A DNA stretch of 64,000 nucleotides from Meandrina meandrites (lineage: Eukaryota > Cnidaria > Anthozoa > Scleractinia > Meandrinidae), in assembly GCA_963693305.1 (NCBI GenBank), contig OY855908.1, positions 6,662,501-6,726,500 of the forward strand, written 5' to 3'. The notes under the pieces were generated by a model. The model saw nothing but the letters and a program-made list of their open reading frames with translations, was not told the DNA's origin and did no database searches. Made by a program: the position numbers and the translations under genes. This document shows, piece by piece, positions 52,406 to 62,746 of the stretch. Each line of letters opens with the position of its first letter. The stretch's first letter is position 1.

Positions 52406-54142
52406 GTTTTTGAAATTCCATTCTCAAACTCATTAATAATTCATCTTGTTAAAACAAAGAAAATCAGAACCGTTACGGTGTTTTGAAAATCTGATCCTAA
52501 TTAGCATAGATTTTTACCATTATATTTTTCCGTTTACTCCTTAGTTTTTGTTTCGATTGAGAAGATATATCAAACACTCGAGACAGTGTTCATCGGCTAT
52601 CCAAACAACTCGAATTTCGTCAAAAATACTCCGCTGCGCGTCGTATTTTCAACTCTCTCCTTGGTGTTTGGATATCCCGATGAAACACTGTCTCTCGTGT
52701 TTGATATATTACTTAAACAAAACATAAACGATATAACGATAAAACTAAAAGAAGATCACAAAATCTCTGGAAAAAAATTAAAATTAACATTGCTTACCGA
52801 GTACCGACGACTTGGCGAAATATGCTTTCAAACGAGCTCACAACTCTACAACTTCAACTTACGTGCAGAAAACGTTTTCTTTTTTTTTCGGCTCCCGACT
52901 GTTACGTAGAAGAAACCGCTGGCTAGAAATGGAAGGTGTTGAGCGCGGGCTTTGACAGCAATAATCTGTTTTTGCTGCATCTTTACTTTCTTTCAATCTC
53001 AAACATAATAAAAACGGTCCACTGAGTTGTCTTTTTTTGCAATGTGACTTTGTCTTTAGAATAGGCATGTGTTATTCGGCTTAATATAGCGCTTTTGGCC
53101 GATTTCGGAGGAGCCCTTCAAATTTTTCGAGGGAGAGGGAGAATGTATTTCAGGTCGACGATTTTTCTGGATTGAGAAATACCCTCACGCGCAGTCTGTG
53201 CTCATACGAAGATGTTGTCGAATGTTTGACGAACATCAAATTTTAGAAGCCTGTGCACACGTTTATACGTGTGCACATGCAGTCAAATCAAATTTGCTCT
53301 GCACATTCTGCACATTCATTCAAATTTGCTCTGCACATTCAAATTTCCTCTGCACAGTCAAATCTGCACATATAACTGCGACTTCGTTCATTGTAACATT
53401 GGTCTTTCCCCACTTGCTATTCCTTAATTCCTCAGCGAATACTTTTTTGCATTATTTCTAGTTTTCACATATTCGTGACCTACTTTTTCACACTATTTTT
53501 CGTAATGCATTAATTGCAAAAAAAGCATTTTTGCCTCTCGGCTGCACCCTACACAAGCTACGACATAATAAAGACCATTGTGATTGTAATTTTAAACACA
53601 CGCAGACGCTGCTCTAGGTCGTCTTATTTATTCAAACCCACAGTAAGCCCTAACTATGACATTTACAGTACAGCAACATTCACTAATAAGTGGGTAGCCG
53701 GTTTTCGACCAAATTTGGATGTTGCTTTCGGAGACGTCCTCTATTGTGTTGCAGTATAAAGTGAAGAAATTATCGCGCGGTGGCAGAAAATCGTTAGTGA
53801 CTTTTTAGACAGTTTTTCGGTTGTTACGCATTTCGGTAATAAATACGCCAATCCGTCTCTTTCATACACATTACGTTAGAATTGAATAAGTAGGTCTCAG
53901 GATCCACCTTTTCCGACTTAGAGCTCGACTTAGAGCACACGTTAACTTTATGATAGAAAACGTGAAAAGTAGCAAGCACATGTACCAGCACTGCATTATA
54001 AAGGTCTGTATTTCTGCTTGTTAAGTTAGGCAATGTAAGATCTACGGTTTGCTTTTCATTACTTCATGCACACTGACATAAAATGTCGTATGGCCAGACA
54101 ATATCAATTCAAGACTAACAACAATTATCACCATCACATTAC

Positions 54143-54166
54143 CTCGATATCCTACCCTTCTAGCCT
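54143..54166 (-). other. Candidate 24-nt micro-exon
   Basis: Acceptor CGTTCTTTTTCTCTTGCAG, 24 nt, donor GTAATGTGATGG. Phase 1 reads ARRVGYR. It differs in length by exactly one codon from its homologues at 6018 and 60436, while its flanks match them closely. Confidence 0.45.
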
Positions 54167-55687
54167 CTGCAAGAGAAAAAGAACGTAATCAGCATTTATA
54201 TAATGTTGACTCGAAAGTAAGGGAGTGCTGAATGGAGTTTTCACCTTTTGTTGTGTGGGCATGTGAAGCAGTACTAGGACAAGTTATGAATTAAATTTCG
54301 TCTCCTCCAGATTTATTGAAATTCCATTAAGCCGCATAGTTAAATAATGAGCTGTTGGTAGGAAGTGGAATCGTAACCGTAAACCTGGAGCTACAAAACA
54401 AAATCTTCTTTTAGTCAAGATAAATGTCAAAACAGCCAATTCGAAAGAAAAGTTTACAATTTAAACCAAGGATTAACAGTTGCAGCAATACGTATTTATA
54501 ATATTCAATATTTCAGCTTATTTATGTTTATGAAACAAGACAAGGCCGAGCTTAAAGTTTGGTACAGTGGCACCTGCCCCGCCGAGATAAATAATGTCTG
54601 GACAGCCAGTTCGAAAGAAAAGTAGTAGCTTGCACCTGCACTACTATGAAAGTCTGTATTTCTGCTTGTTAAACTAGGCGGCGGGGTCAAGATCTACTGT
54701 CTGGTTTTTCCTAATTCATGTACAAATATGTCCCAAGTACGCTATGTTCTCCAAGCCAAAGTTATCTTTTCACGAGTACTGACTAAGCTTACATTTCAAA
54801 TGATAAATTATTTTTCTGCAATAAAAATTGGTCTATGTTCATTTTGTAGAAAGTAGGTGATCGCAGGACTCACAATGAGAGAGAGAACTGGTAGGTCACC
54901 GAGCTTGTTTACGAGAACACGACCATTTATCTCTCTTGGAAACCAAGCCGCACGGGGGAAAGCCACAATTTTCTGTGGGCGCGCGCGCTCATTACGCGAA
55001 AAGCTATGCGTAGTCAAGATGCAAAATGCAATACAAAGAATTGAGCTTAATACGAATCTTAATCTCTCGCATAGTGACTTTTGCCTTAGTGTTTTCTCGA
55101 AAAAGGGGGAAACTACCTATAGTATTCTATACGAAGAGGTTCTGCCCGAAAGGGATACCTCTTTCCGTGAATAAAATGTTATCGTCAAGAGAGAGCGCAA
55201 ATGTAAACGAACTTTTATACTCTGGAACATTGGACATTTACTACTAGCCAATAATTCAGGGCACGAACAACGTCAATAATCAGTATGGATTGATAATAGT
55301 TGGCTCAGGCGGATAGGACCAGCTGCGACGATACAACACTCGCAGAAAGGTCACACAATCTTGCTTGCCAATGATGTGGGAATTAAGCCTATGCCTTTCT
55401 GTTGCTAAATGACGAAGGTCATTACTTGTACTTATTACATCATATTGTCTGTATGCAATGTATGACCCATGTATTGGACATTTGTTTTGAAATTTAAGCT
55501 AATAAAAAATTCCAATACAAAAAAGTTGAAATTTCTTGGATCGTTGTTACATGTAAACGTCATCGCCTCTGCATGCATGCATGCCTGCATGCATGCGCGC
55601 CGTTTATATCACTTCCTATACACATAAAACATAATATAAACAATAAAACAAAATAACGTCAAACAGCCACTATCACCATTACATTAC

Positions 55688-55708
55688 CTTCACGTTTCCT
55701 GATATTCT
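55688..55708 (-). other. Candidate 21-nt micro-exon
   Basis: Acceptor GTTTCTTTTTTCTTGCAG, 21 nt, donor GTAATGTAATGG. Phase 1 reads NIRKRE; the other two phases are less good (one has TGA). Confidence 0.45.
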
Positions 55709-56185
55709 CTGCAAGAAAAAAGAAACATCATCCACATTTACAGAATGTTGGCTAAAAATAAGGGAGTCATAAATCTGTCAGTTGGTAGAGTTGCAAAGTG
55801 TCAAAGAATTCAAACAGTAATTGAATAACTGACGTTTGAATGATGCTACACTCAATTCAGTGAAAGTAGTTCTTAATGTCAATAAATTGTATGTACAAAT
55901 TAAACTGAACAAATATATACAATGCTGTTGATACTCCATTTATCCAATAACCTGCAGCTAGGCCTGTTACCAAGTGTAAAAATGTGTTTCTTCCACCCTT
56001 AACTTCTTTCAAACTCCAAAACAATAAAATGGTCCGTTGAGCTTTATCATGTAACTTTGTTTCTATCATGTAATGTATATGAAATGATTCATATGTGAAC
56101 TGCGGATATATATGAGGGTGATATGTGATCTTCGCAGTGAATTTCCAATTTAAGCAATTGGAATAAAGAAGCCTGAAAAAAATCA

Positions 56186-56186
<1 letters not shown>

Positions 56187-56219
<33 letters not shown>

Positions 56220-56258
56220 GATACCGGTGCGATGCTCTACCAACTGAGCTATGAAGCC
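56187..56258 (-). tRNA. tRNA-like sequence (Thr-GGT-like), inverted copy
   Basis: 72 nt; cloverleaf as described for 56507-56578, on the opposite strand. Confidence 0.5.
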
Positions 56259-56506
56259 ACACATTGGGAGCGAGGTCAATTGTGAGTTCATATTTTCCCG
56301 TGAAAGGAGTGAAATGATGTAATGTATATGAAATGATTCATATGTGAACTGCGGATGATTCATATGTGAACTGCGGATATATATAGATCACATATCACCT
56401 TCATATATATCCGCAGTTCACATATGAATCATTTCATATACATTACATCATTTCACTCCTTTCACGGGAAAATATGAACTCACAATTGACCTCGCTCCCA
56501 ATGTGT

Positions 56507-56545
56507 GGCTTCATAGCTCAGTTGGTAGAGCATCGCACCGGTATC

Positions 56546-56578
<33 letters not shown>
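56507..56578 (+). tRNA. tRNA-like sequence (Thr-GGT-like), direct copy 1
   Basis: A perfect 7-bp acceptor stem (GGCTTCA/TGAAGCC), D-arm GCTC-GAGC, 5-nt variable region and T-arm ACGGG-CCCGT fold into a standard 72-nt cloverleaf. A box (TAGCTCAGTTGG) and B box (GGTTCGAATCC) are consensus, and a T7 run follows, so Pol III transcription is plausible. The anticodon loop is CCGGTAT, giving GGT (Thr) by position, but base 33 is C instead of the near-universal U and the stem has an A-C mismatch. I therefore treat it as tRNA-derived rather than a proven tRNA. Confidence 0.55.
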
Positions 56579-56579
<1 letters not shown>

Positions 56580-56755
56580 TGATTTTTTTCAGGCTTCTTT
56601 ATTCCAATTGCTTAAATTGGAAATTCACTGCGAAGATCACATATCACCGTCATATATATCCGCAGTTCACATATGAATCATTTCATATACATTACATCAT
56701 TTCACTCCTTTCACGGGAAAATATGAACTCACAATTGACCTCGCTCCCAATGTGT

Positions 56756-56794
56756 GGCTTCATAGCTCAGTTGGTAGAGCATCGCACCGGTATC

Positions 56795-56827
<33 letters not shown>
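56756..56827 (+). tRNA. tRNA-like sequence, direct copy 2
   Basis: Identical to copy 1 over 72 nt. Confidence 0.5.
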
Positions 56828-56828
<1 letters not shown>

Positions 56829-57004
56829 TGATTTTTTTCAGGCTTCTTTATTCCAATTGCTTAAATTGGAAATTCACTGCGAAGATCACATATCACCCTC
56901 ATATATATCCGCAGTTCACATATGAATCACTTCATATACATTACATCATTTCACTCCTTTCACGGGAAAATATGAACTCACAATTGACCTCGCTCCCAAT
57001 GTGT

Positions 57005-57043
57005 GGCTTCATAGCTCAGTTGGTAGAGCATCGCACCGGTATC

Positions 57044-57076
<33 letters not shown>
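57005..57076 (+). tRNA. tRNA-like sequence, direct copy 3
   Basis: Identical tRNA part; the downstream flank has the GGCTTTTTTA variant. Confidence 0.5.
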
Positions 57077-57077
<1 letters not shown>

Positions 57078-57253
57078 TGATTTTTTTCAGGCTTTTTTAT
57101 TCCAATTGCTTAAATTGGAAATTCACTGCGAAGATCACATATCACCCTCATATATATCCGCAGTTCACATATGAATCATTTCATATACATTACATCATTT
57201 CACTCCTTTCACGGGAAAATATGAACTCACAATTGACCTCGCTCCCAATGTGT

Positions 57254-57292
57254 GGCTTCATAGCTCAGTTGGTAGAGCATCGCACCGGTATC

Positions 57293-57325
<33 letters not shown>
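57254..57325 (+). tRNA. tRNA-like sequence, direct copy 4
   Basis: Identical to copy 1 over 72 nt. Confidence 0.5.
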
Positions 57326-57326
<1 letters not shown>

Positions 57327-57502
57327 TGATTTTTTTCAGGCTTCTTTATTCCAATTGCTTAAATTGGAAATTCACTGCGAAGATCACATATCACCCTCAT
57401 ATATATCCGCAGTTCACATATGAATCATTTCATATACATTACATCATTTCACTCCTTTCACGGGAAAATATGAACTCACAATTGACCTCGCTCCCAATGT
57501 GT

Positions 57503-57541
57503 GGCTTCATAGCTCAGTTGGTAGAGCATCGCACCGGTATC

Positions 57542-57574
<33 letters not shown>
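57503..57574 (+). tRNA. tRNA-like sequence, direct copy 5
   Basis: Identical to copy 1 over 72 nt; downstream flank like that of copy 2. Confidence 0.5.
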
Positions 57575-57575
<1 letters not shown>

Positions 57576-57751
57576 TGATTTTTTTCAGGCTTCTTTATTC
57601 CAATTGCTTAAATTGGAAATTCACTGCGAAGATCACATATCACCCTCATATATATCCGCAGTTCACATATGAATCACTTCATATACATTACATCATTTCA
57701 CTCCTTTCACGGGAAAATATGAACTCACAATTGACCTCGCTCCCAATGTGT

Positions 57752-57790
57752 GGCTTCATAGCTCAGTTGGTAGAGCATCGCACCGGTATC

Positions 57791-57823
<33 letters not shown>
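57752..57823 (+). tRNA. tRNA-like sequence, direct copy 6
   Basis: Identical tRNA part; shares the GGCTTTTTTA flank variant with copy 3. Confidence 0.5.
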
Positions 57824-57824
<1 letters not shown>

Positions 57825-58000
57825 TGATTTTTTTCAGGCTTTTTTATTCCAATTGCTTAAATTGGAAATTCACTGCGAAGATCACATATCACCCTCATAT
57901 ATATCCGCAGTTCACATATGAATCATTTCATATACATTACATCATTTCACTCCTTTCACGGGAAAATATGAACTCACAATTGACCTCGCTCCCAATGTGT

Positions 58001-58039
58001 GGCTTCATAGCTCAGTTGGTAGAGCATCGCACCGGTATC

Positions 58040-58072
<33 letters not shown>
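58001..58072 (+). tRNA. tRNA-like sequence, direct copy 7
   Basis: Identical tRNA part; the array ends 74 bp later at the target duplication. Confidence 0.5.
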
Positions 58073-58073
<1 letters not shown>

Positions 58074-59259
58074 TGATTTTTTTCAGGCTTCTTTATTCCA
58101 ATTGCTTAAATTGGAAATTCACTGCGAAGATCACATATCACCCTCATTTGTTTCTATCGTTGTCATATTTAGTGAAAATAGTTCTTATTTTCAGTTTATT
58201 GTAGAAATAAATTAAAGTGAGCGAACTTTTAACCTTTTTTGCTGCAGTTATCTAAGTATCTAAGGCTGTTACTAATTAAATAATTTGTTTCTTGCACCCT
58301 CACTTTCTTTCTAACTCCAAAACAATAAACGGTCCGTTGAGCTTTCTCGTCAAGTTGAATTCCCATACAGCCAACGGGCATAGAAGGAGCCTACTTTTTT
58401 ATGAAATTTGGATCATTTTCTCGTACAAAGAGGACGTGTGTGTTCACGACTTTTGGCCGAAAAACTGTATATATACTAATGAAACTGAACGGACTTTCCA
58501 TCATTTTGTTCTGAAAGTATGTCAAGCAAGACAAGAAGGCCTCGCCAATTGTTTTTGAAATTCCATTCTCTAACTCATTAATAATTCGTCTTGTTAAACC
58601 AAAGGAAATCATAACCGTGACGGTGTTTTGGAAATCTGATCCTAATTAGCATAGATTTTTTTTTTATTATTTCTCCGTTTACTACTTAGTTTTTGTTTCG
58701 ATTGAGAAGATATATCAAACACTCGAGACAGTGTTCATCGGCTATCCAAACAACTCGAATTTCGTCAAAAATACTCCGCTGCGCGTCGCATTTTCAACTC
58801 TCTTCTCGGTGTTTGGATATCCCGATGAAACACTGTCTCTCGCGTTTGATATATTACTGAAACAAAAAATAAACGATATAACGATAAAACTAAAAGAAGA
58901 TCACAAAATATCTCTAGAAAAAATTAAAATTAACATTGTTTACCGAGTACTGACGAAAGGTAACAGGTCCAAGGGGACAAAAAACTTGACGAAATACGCT
59001 GTCAAACGAGCTCACAACTCTACAACTTCAACTTACGTACAGAAAACGTTTTCTTTTTTTTTCGGCTCCCGGCTGTTACGTAGAAGAAACCGCTGGCTAG
59101 AAATGGAAGGTGTTGAGCGCGGGCTTTGACAGCAATAATCTGTTTTTGCTGCATCTTTACTTTCTTTCAATCTCAAATATAATAAAAACGGTCCACTGAG
59201 TTGTCTTTTTTTGCAATGTGACTTTGTCTTTAGAATAGGCATGTGTTATTCGGCTTAAT

Positions 59260-59640
59260 ATAGCGCTTTTGGCCGATTTCGGAGGAGCCCTTCAAATTTT
59301 TCGAGGGAGAGGGAGAATGTATTTCAGGTCGACGATTTTTCTGGATTGAGAAATACCCTCACGCGCAGTCTGTGCTCATACGAAGATGTTGTCGAATGTT
59401 TGACGAACATCAAATTTTAGAAGCCTGTGCACACGTTTATACGTGTGCACATGCAGTCAAATCAAATTTTGGCCCATTTCGGAGAAGCCCTTCAAATTTT
59501 TCGAGGGACAGCTTGAAAATGTATTTCCGGTCAACGATTTTTCTGGATGGAGAAATACCCTCACGCGCAGTCTGTGCTCATACGAAGATGTTGTCGAATC
59601 TTTGACGAACATCAAATTTAAGAAGCCTGTACACACAGTT
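59260..59640. repeat. Local ~200-bp tandem duplication in copy E
   Basis: TTTCGGAG-AGCCCTTCAAAT through GACGAACATCAAATTT occurs at 59275-59420 and again at 59470-59620; other copies have it once. Confidence 0.8.
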
Positions 59641-60435
59641 TATTCAATTACAACAAAATCAAATTTGCTCTGCACATTTAACGGGGACTTCGTTCATTGA
59701 AACGTTGATCTTTCCCCACTTGGTATTCCTTAATTTTGTCCGCGAATACTTTTTTGCATTATTTCTAGTTTTTTGACCTACTTTTTCACATTATTTTTCT
59801 GAATGCATTAATTGGCGAAAAAAGCATTTTGCCTCGCGGCTGCACCCTTACAAAAAACGACATGATAAAGACCCCTGAGATTATAATTCTAAACACACGC
59901 AGACGCTGGTCTAGGTCCTCTAATTTATTCAAACCCACAGTAAGCCCATTGTATGACATTTACAATACAGCAACATTAAACTAATAAGTGGCTAGCCGGT
60001 TTTTGACCAAATTTGGATGTTGCATTCGGAGACGTCCTCTATTTTGTTGCAGTATAAAGTGAAGAAATTATCGCGAGGTGGCAGAAAATCGTTAGTGACT
60101 TTTAACACAAGTTTTTAGTTGTTGCGCACTTCGTTGAAAATTTCACTAATCCCTCTCTTTCTTACACATTACGTTAGAATTAAATAAGTAGGTCTCAGGA
60201 TCCACCTTTTCCGACTTAGAGCTCGACTTAGAGTACACGTGCATGATAGAAAACGTGAAAACTAGCAAGCACCTGTACCAACACTGCATTATAATGGTCT
60301 GTATTTCTGCTTGTTAAGTTTGGCAATGTAAGATCTACGGTTTGCTTTTTATTACTTCATGCACACTGACATAAAATGTAGTATGGCCAGGCATTATCAA
60401 TTCAAGACTAGCAACAATTATCACCATCACATTAC

Positions 60436-60456
60436 CTAACCACTTCTGTTCTGCCT
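60436..60456 (-). other. Candidate 21-nt micro-exon
   Basis: Acceptor TTCTTTTTCTCTTGCAG, 21 nt, donor GTAATGTGATGG. Phase 1 reads AEQKWL; phase 0 has a stop. It lies just left of the LINE insertion. Confidence 0.45.
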
Positions 60457-60553
60457 CTGCAAGAGAAAAAGAACATGATCAGCATTTACATAATGTTGAC
60501 TCGAAAGTAAGGGAGTGCTGAATGGAGTTTTCACCTTTTGTTGTGTGGGCATG

Positions 60554-62746
60554 AAGAAAGAGAGTGAGAGAAAAGGACATTCCTTACATGACAGAGGATT
60601 GGAAAAGGGCATTGAGAACCAAAAGGAAGTACGCAAAAAAGTTTGCTCTAGATCGCACAGTTGAGAATCTAGAACTTAAAAGAAAGTATCGAAATATAGC
60701 TACCCGAGAGCGCCGGAAAGCTATTAGAGCATATTGGTACAAAAAGACCGAAGAACTTAAATCGAGGCCTGATAAATTCTACGATACTTTCAAACCATTC
60801 ATTAGCGGTAAAAGCAAGGAACCAACAGCAATTTACCTCAAGACAAACGAACACAACATCGCAAAGAATCAAAAGGAAGTAGCAGAAACACTGGCAGATT
60901 ACTTCACCAATGTGGCGTCAGATATTGGAGGAGATCATGTCAACAACCTCGCGGAAGAGGACCACAGTGAGCACAGTAGCGTTAGGAGCATACGAGAAGC
61001 CTATAAAGAAAACGATTTCGACTTCAAATTATTTTCGGTGCCTGAAGTACAACAGGCTCTTCAAAAAATCAATCCAAAGAAATCTAGTGGATGGGACTCG
61101 CGTATTTCACCAAAGCTTCTCAAGAGTGTGGCTGAGGGTACAGCAGCATCCCTCACTAAGATCTACAACAACTGCATAGAGCAAGGTGAATGGCCTAATG
61201 CGTGGAAAATGGGCGAGTGGACACCAGCGTATAAGAAGGGAGACAGACAAGATACTACAAGTTACCGCCCAATCACTTCCCTTACCGTAGTCGACAAAAT
61301 ATTCGAACAGTTGCTTTGCAACCAGGTGACATGCCATTATGATAAAACTCTGCACAACAGAATGACAGCGTACAGGAAAAAACACAGCTGCGAAACAACA
61401 CTGCTTGCGCTGATAGAAGATTGGAAATTGGCCGCTGATACAAAGCAACTTGTATATATTCTATCAACAGATATGAGCAAGGCCTTTGACAGCTTGAGCC
61501 ATTCCTTGACGATAAAGAAGCTGGAGGCTTACGGCTTTGGAAGACGTTCTCTTGAACTAATGCGATCATTCTTTGAGAACAGACATAACAGAGTAAAATT
61601 GGGCGAAATCACGAGCGACTGGATAAAGATGAAACGTGGATGCCCTCAAAGATCATCCTTCGGACCCCTACTCTGGAACATGTTTCAAAACGATCTGTCA
61701 TCACATGTAAAGGACGCAAACTTAACCATGTACGCTGATGACCACCAAATGTACGTTAAGGGAACGGACCACGAAACAGTTGGACGCAGTTTGAAAATTC
61801 ATGGTAGCCAAGCCCTGGCTTGGTACTCAAAGAACTATTTAAAAGCAAATCCAGACAAGTTCCAGTCGCTAAATATCAATCCAAGAAAACTCGATAAGGA
61901 CAAGAGCGACACAGTCCTTAGCATCGATGACATAGACATTACAAAAACAGAACAAATCAAGCTACTGGGAGTTCACATCGACGATAATCTTGAGTTTACC
62001 GAGCATATCCGTATGCATTAAGGCCAGCCAGAAAGTCGGAGTACTCTCTCGTCTTCGCAATTTAATACCTTGCAAGGCTAAGCTATTACTGTATAAGACG
62101 TTCATCTTACCTCACCTTACATACTGCCACCTAACATGGCAGTTTTGTAAGTCATCGGACAGAAGGAAACTTGAGAGAATTCAGGAACGCGCATTAAGAG
62201 TTATATTCAGATCCCACGCCGAAACCTATAACGAACTCTTGGGACGGGCAGATTTGCCCACACTATATAATAGGCGTCTACAAGATACAGCAACGCTTAT
62301 GTATAAGGTCAAGAACGGGCTTGCGCCAGACAACGTCTCTGCCCTTTTTGACCGCAAAGACACTACACACTCGCTTAGAAATAGTGATTTTGTCCTACCG
62401 CGTTTTGATACTAAACGCTACGGGAAACATTGTATCAGATATCTTGGACCACTTCTATGGTCAAAATTAAGCAAAGACCTGAAAAACTCGCCGACTGTGG
62501 CTGTATTCAAAACTAAAATTAGAAAACTCAATCTATCGGACTACATGGACAACAATAGTAACTGTTGCAAACTCTGTTGCGCTTAAGACATTGTAAATAT
62601 TAGCTTTTAGTTTTTAGTTAAGTATTTTAAATATTTTCAGCTTAGCATTATTAATAGTATTTTAGGTATTTTAATTGTGTCCCCAATTAGTCCATAAGGG
62701 CTAAACACACAGACACGGTAATAAAGTTTTTATCTTATCTTATCTT
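60554..62746 (+). mobile_element. 5'-truncated non-LTR retrotransposon
   Basis: RT and C-terminal region without the upstream endonuclease, a 3' UTR ending AATAAAG and an ATCTT/TTATC simple-repeat tail. At the equivalent site in copy A (GGGCATG-TGAAGCAGTACT-AGGACAA) about 12 bp are missing here, so integration deleted target sequence rather than duplicating it. The YADDH catalytic box and simple-repeat tail suggest the CR1/L2/Rex group, not certain. Confidence 0.85.
60564..62586 (+). pseudogene. LINE reverse transcriptase, one frameshift
   Basis: The first frame (to 62020) carries KSSGWDSRISPKLLK, SYRPITSLTVVDKIFEQLL, STDMSKAFDSLSH (motif A) and LTMYADDHQMYV (motif C). The motif expected to read PQGS is PQRSSFGPLLWNMF, so a conserved Gly is Arg. 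The second frame (61990-62586) continues with CIKASQKVGVLSRL, the usual C-terminal region (YKTFILPHLTYCHLTW, LERIQERALRVIF) and ends KLCCA-stop. The shift lies near 62010-62020. The endonuclease domain is missing, so this copy is dead. Confidence 0.85.

Larger units (their letters stand above)
51900..58146. repeat. Copy D of the ~4-kb unit
   Basis: Runs from the TTTTTACCTTTTTGCTTCAG block through all landmarks (hairpin 52565-52711, TAGAATAGGCATGTG at 53058, micro-exons 54143 and 55688, GACGTTTGAATGATG at 55829). It carries a MITE at 52230 and the tRNA-like array at 56068. Short CAAATTTGCTCTGCACATTC repeats near 53290-53370 are specific to it. Confidence 0.75.
56068..58146. repeat. tRNA-like array: one inverted plus seven direct 249-bp monomers
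   Basis: Perfect 12-bp duplication TTTGTTTCTATC on both sides (56056-56067, 58147-58158). The first monomer is inverted, forming a head-to-head palindrome centred near 56390; seven direct monomers follow at exactly 249 bp. Each holds a 72-nt tRNA-like sequence, a CCTGATTTTTTTCAGG hairpin with T-run, and flanks rich in ATATGAATCA. Monomers 2-4 and 5-7 share variants (CACTTCATAT, GGCTTTTTTA), a 747-bp higher-order repeat. Because 249 is divisible by 3, the array creates a spurious 576-codon ORF. Confidence 0.9.

Noticed and set aside
56068..56700. CRISPR-like reading of the tandem tRNA array
   Set aside because: The repeats are 249 bp and contiguous with no variable spacers; this is a tandem satellite in animal DNA.
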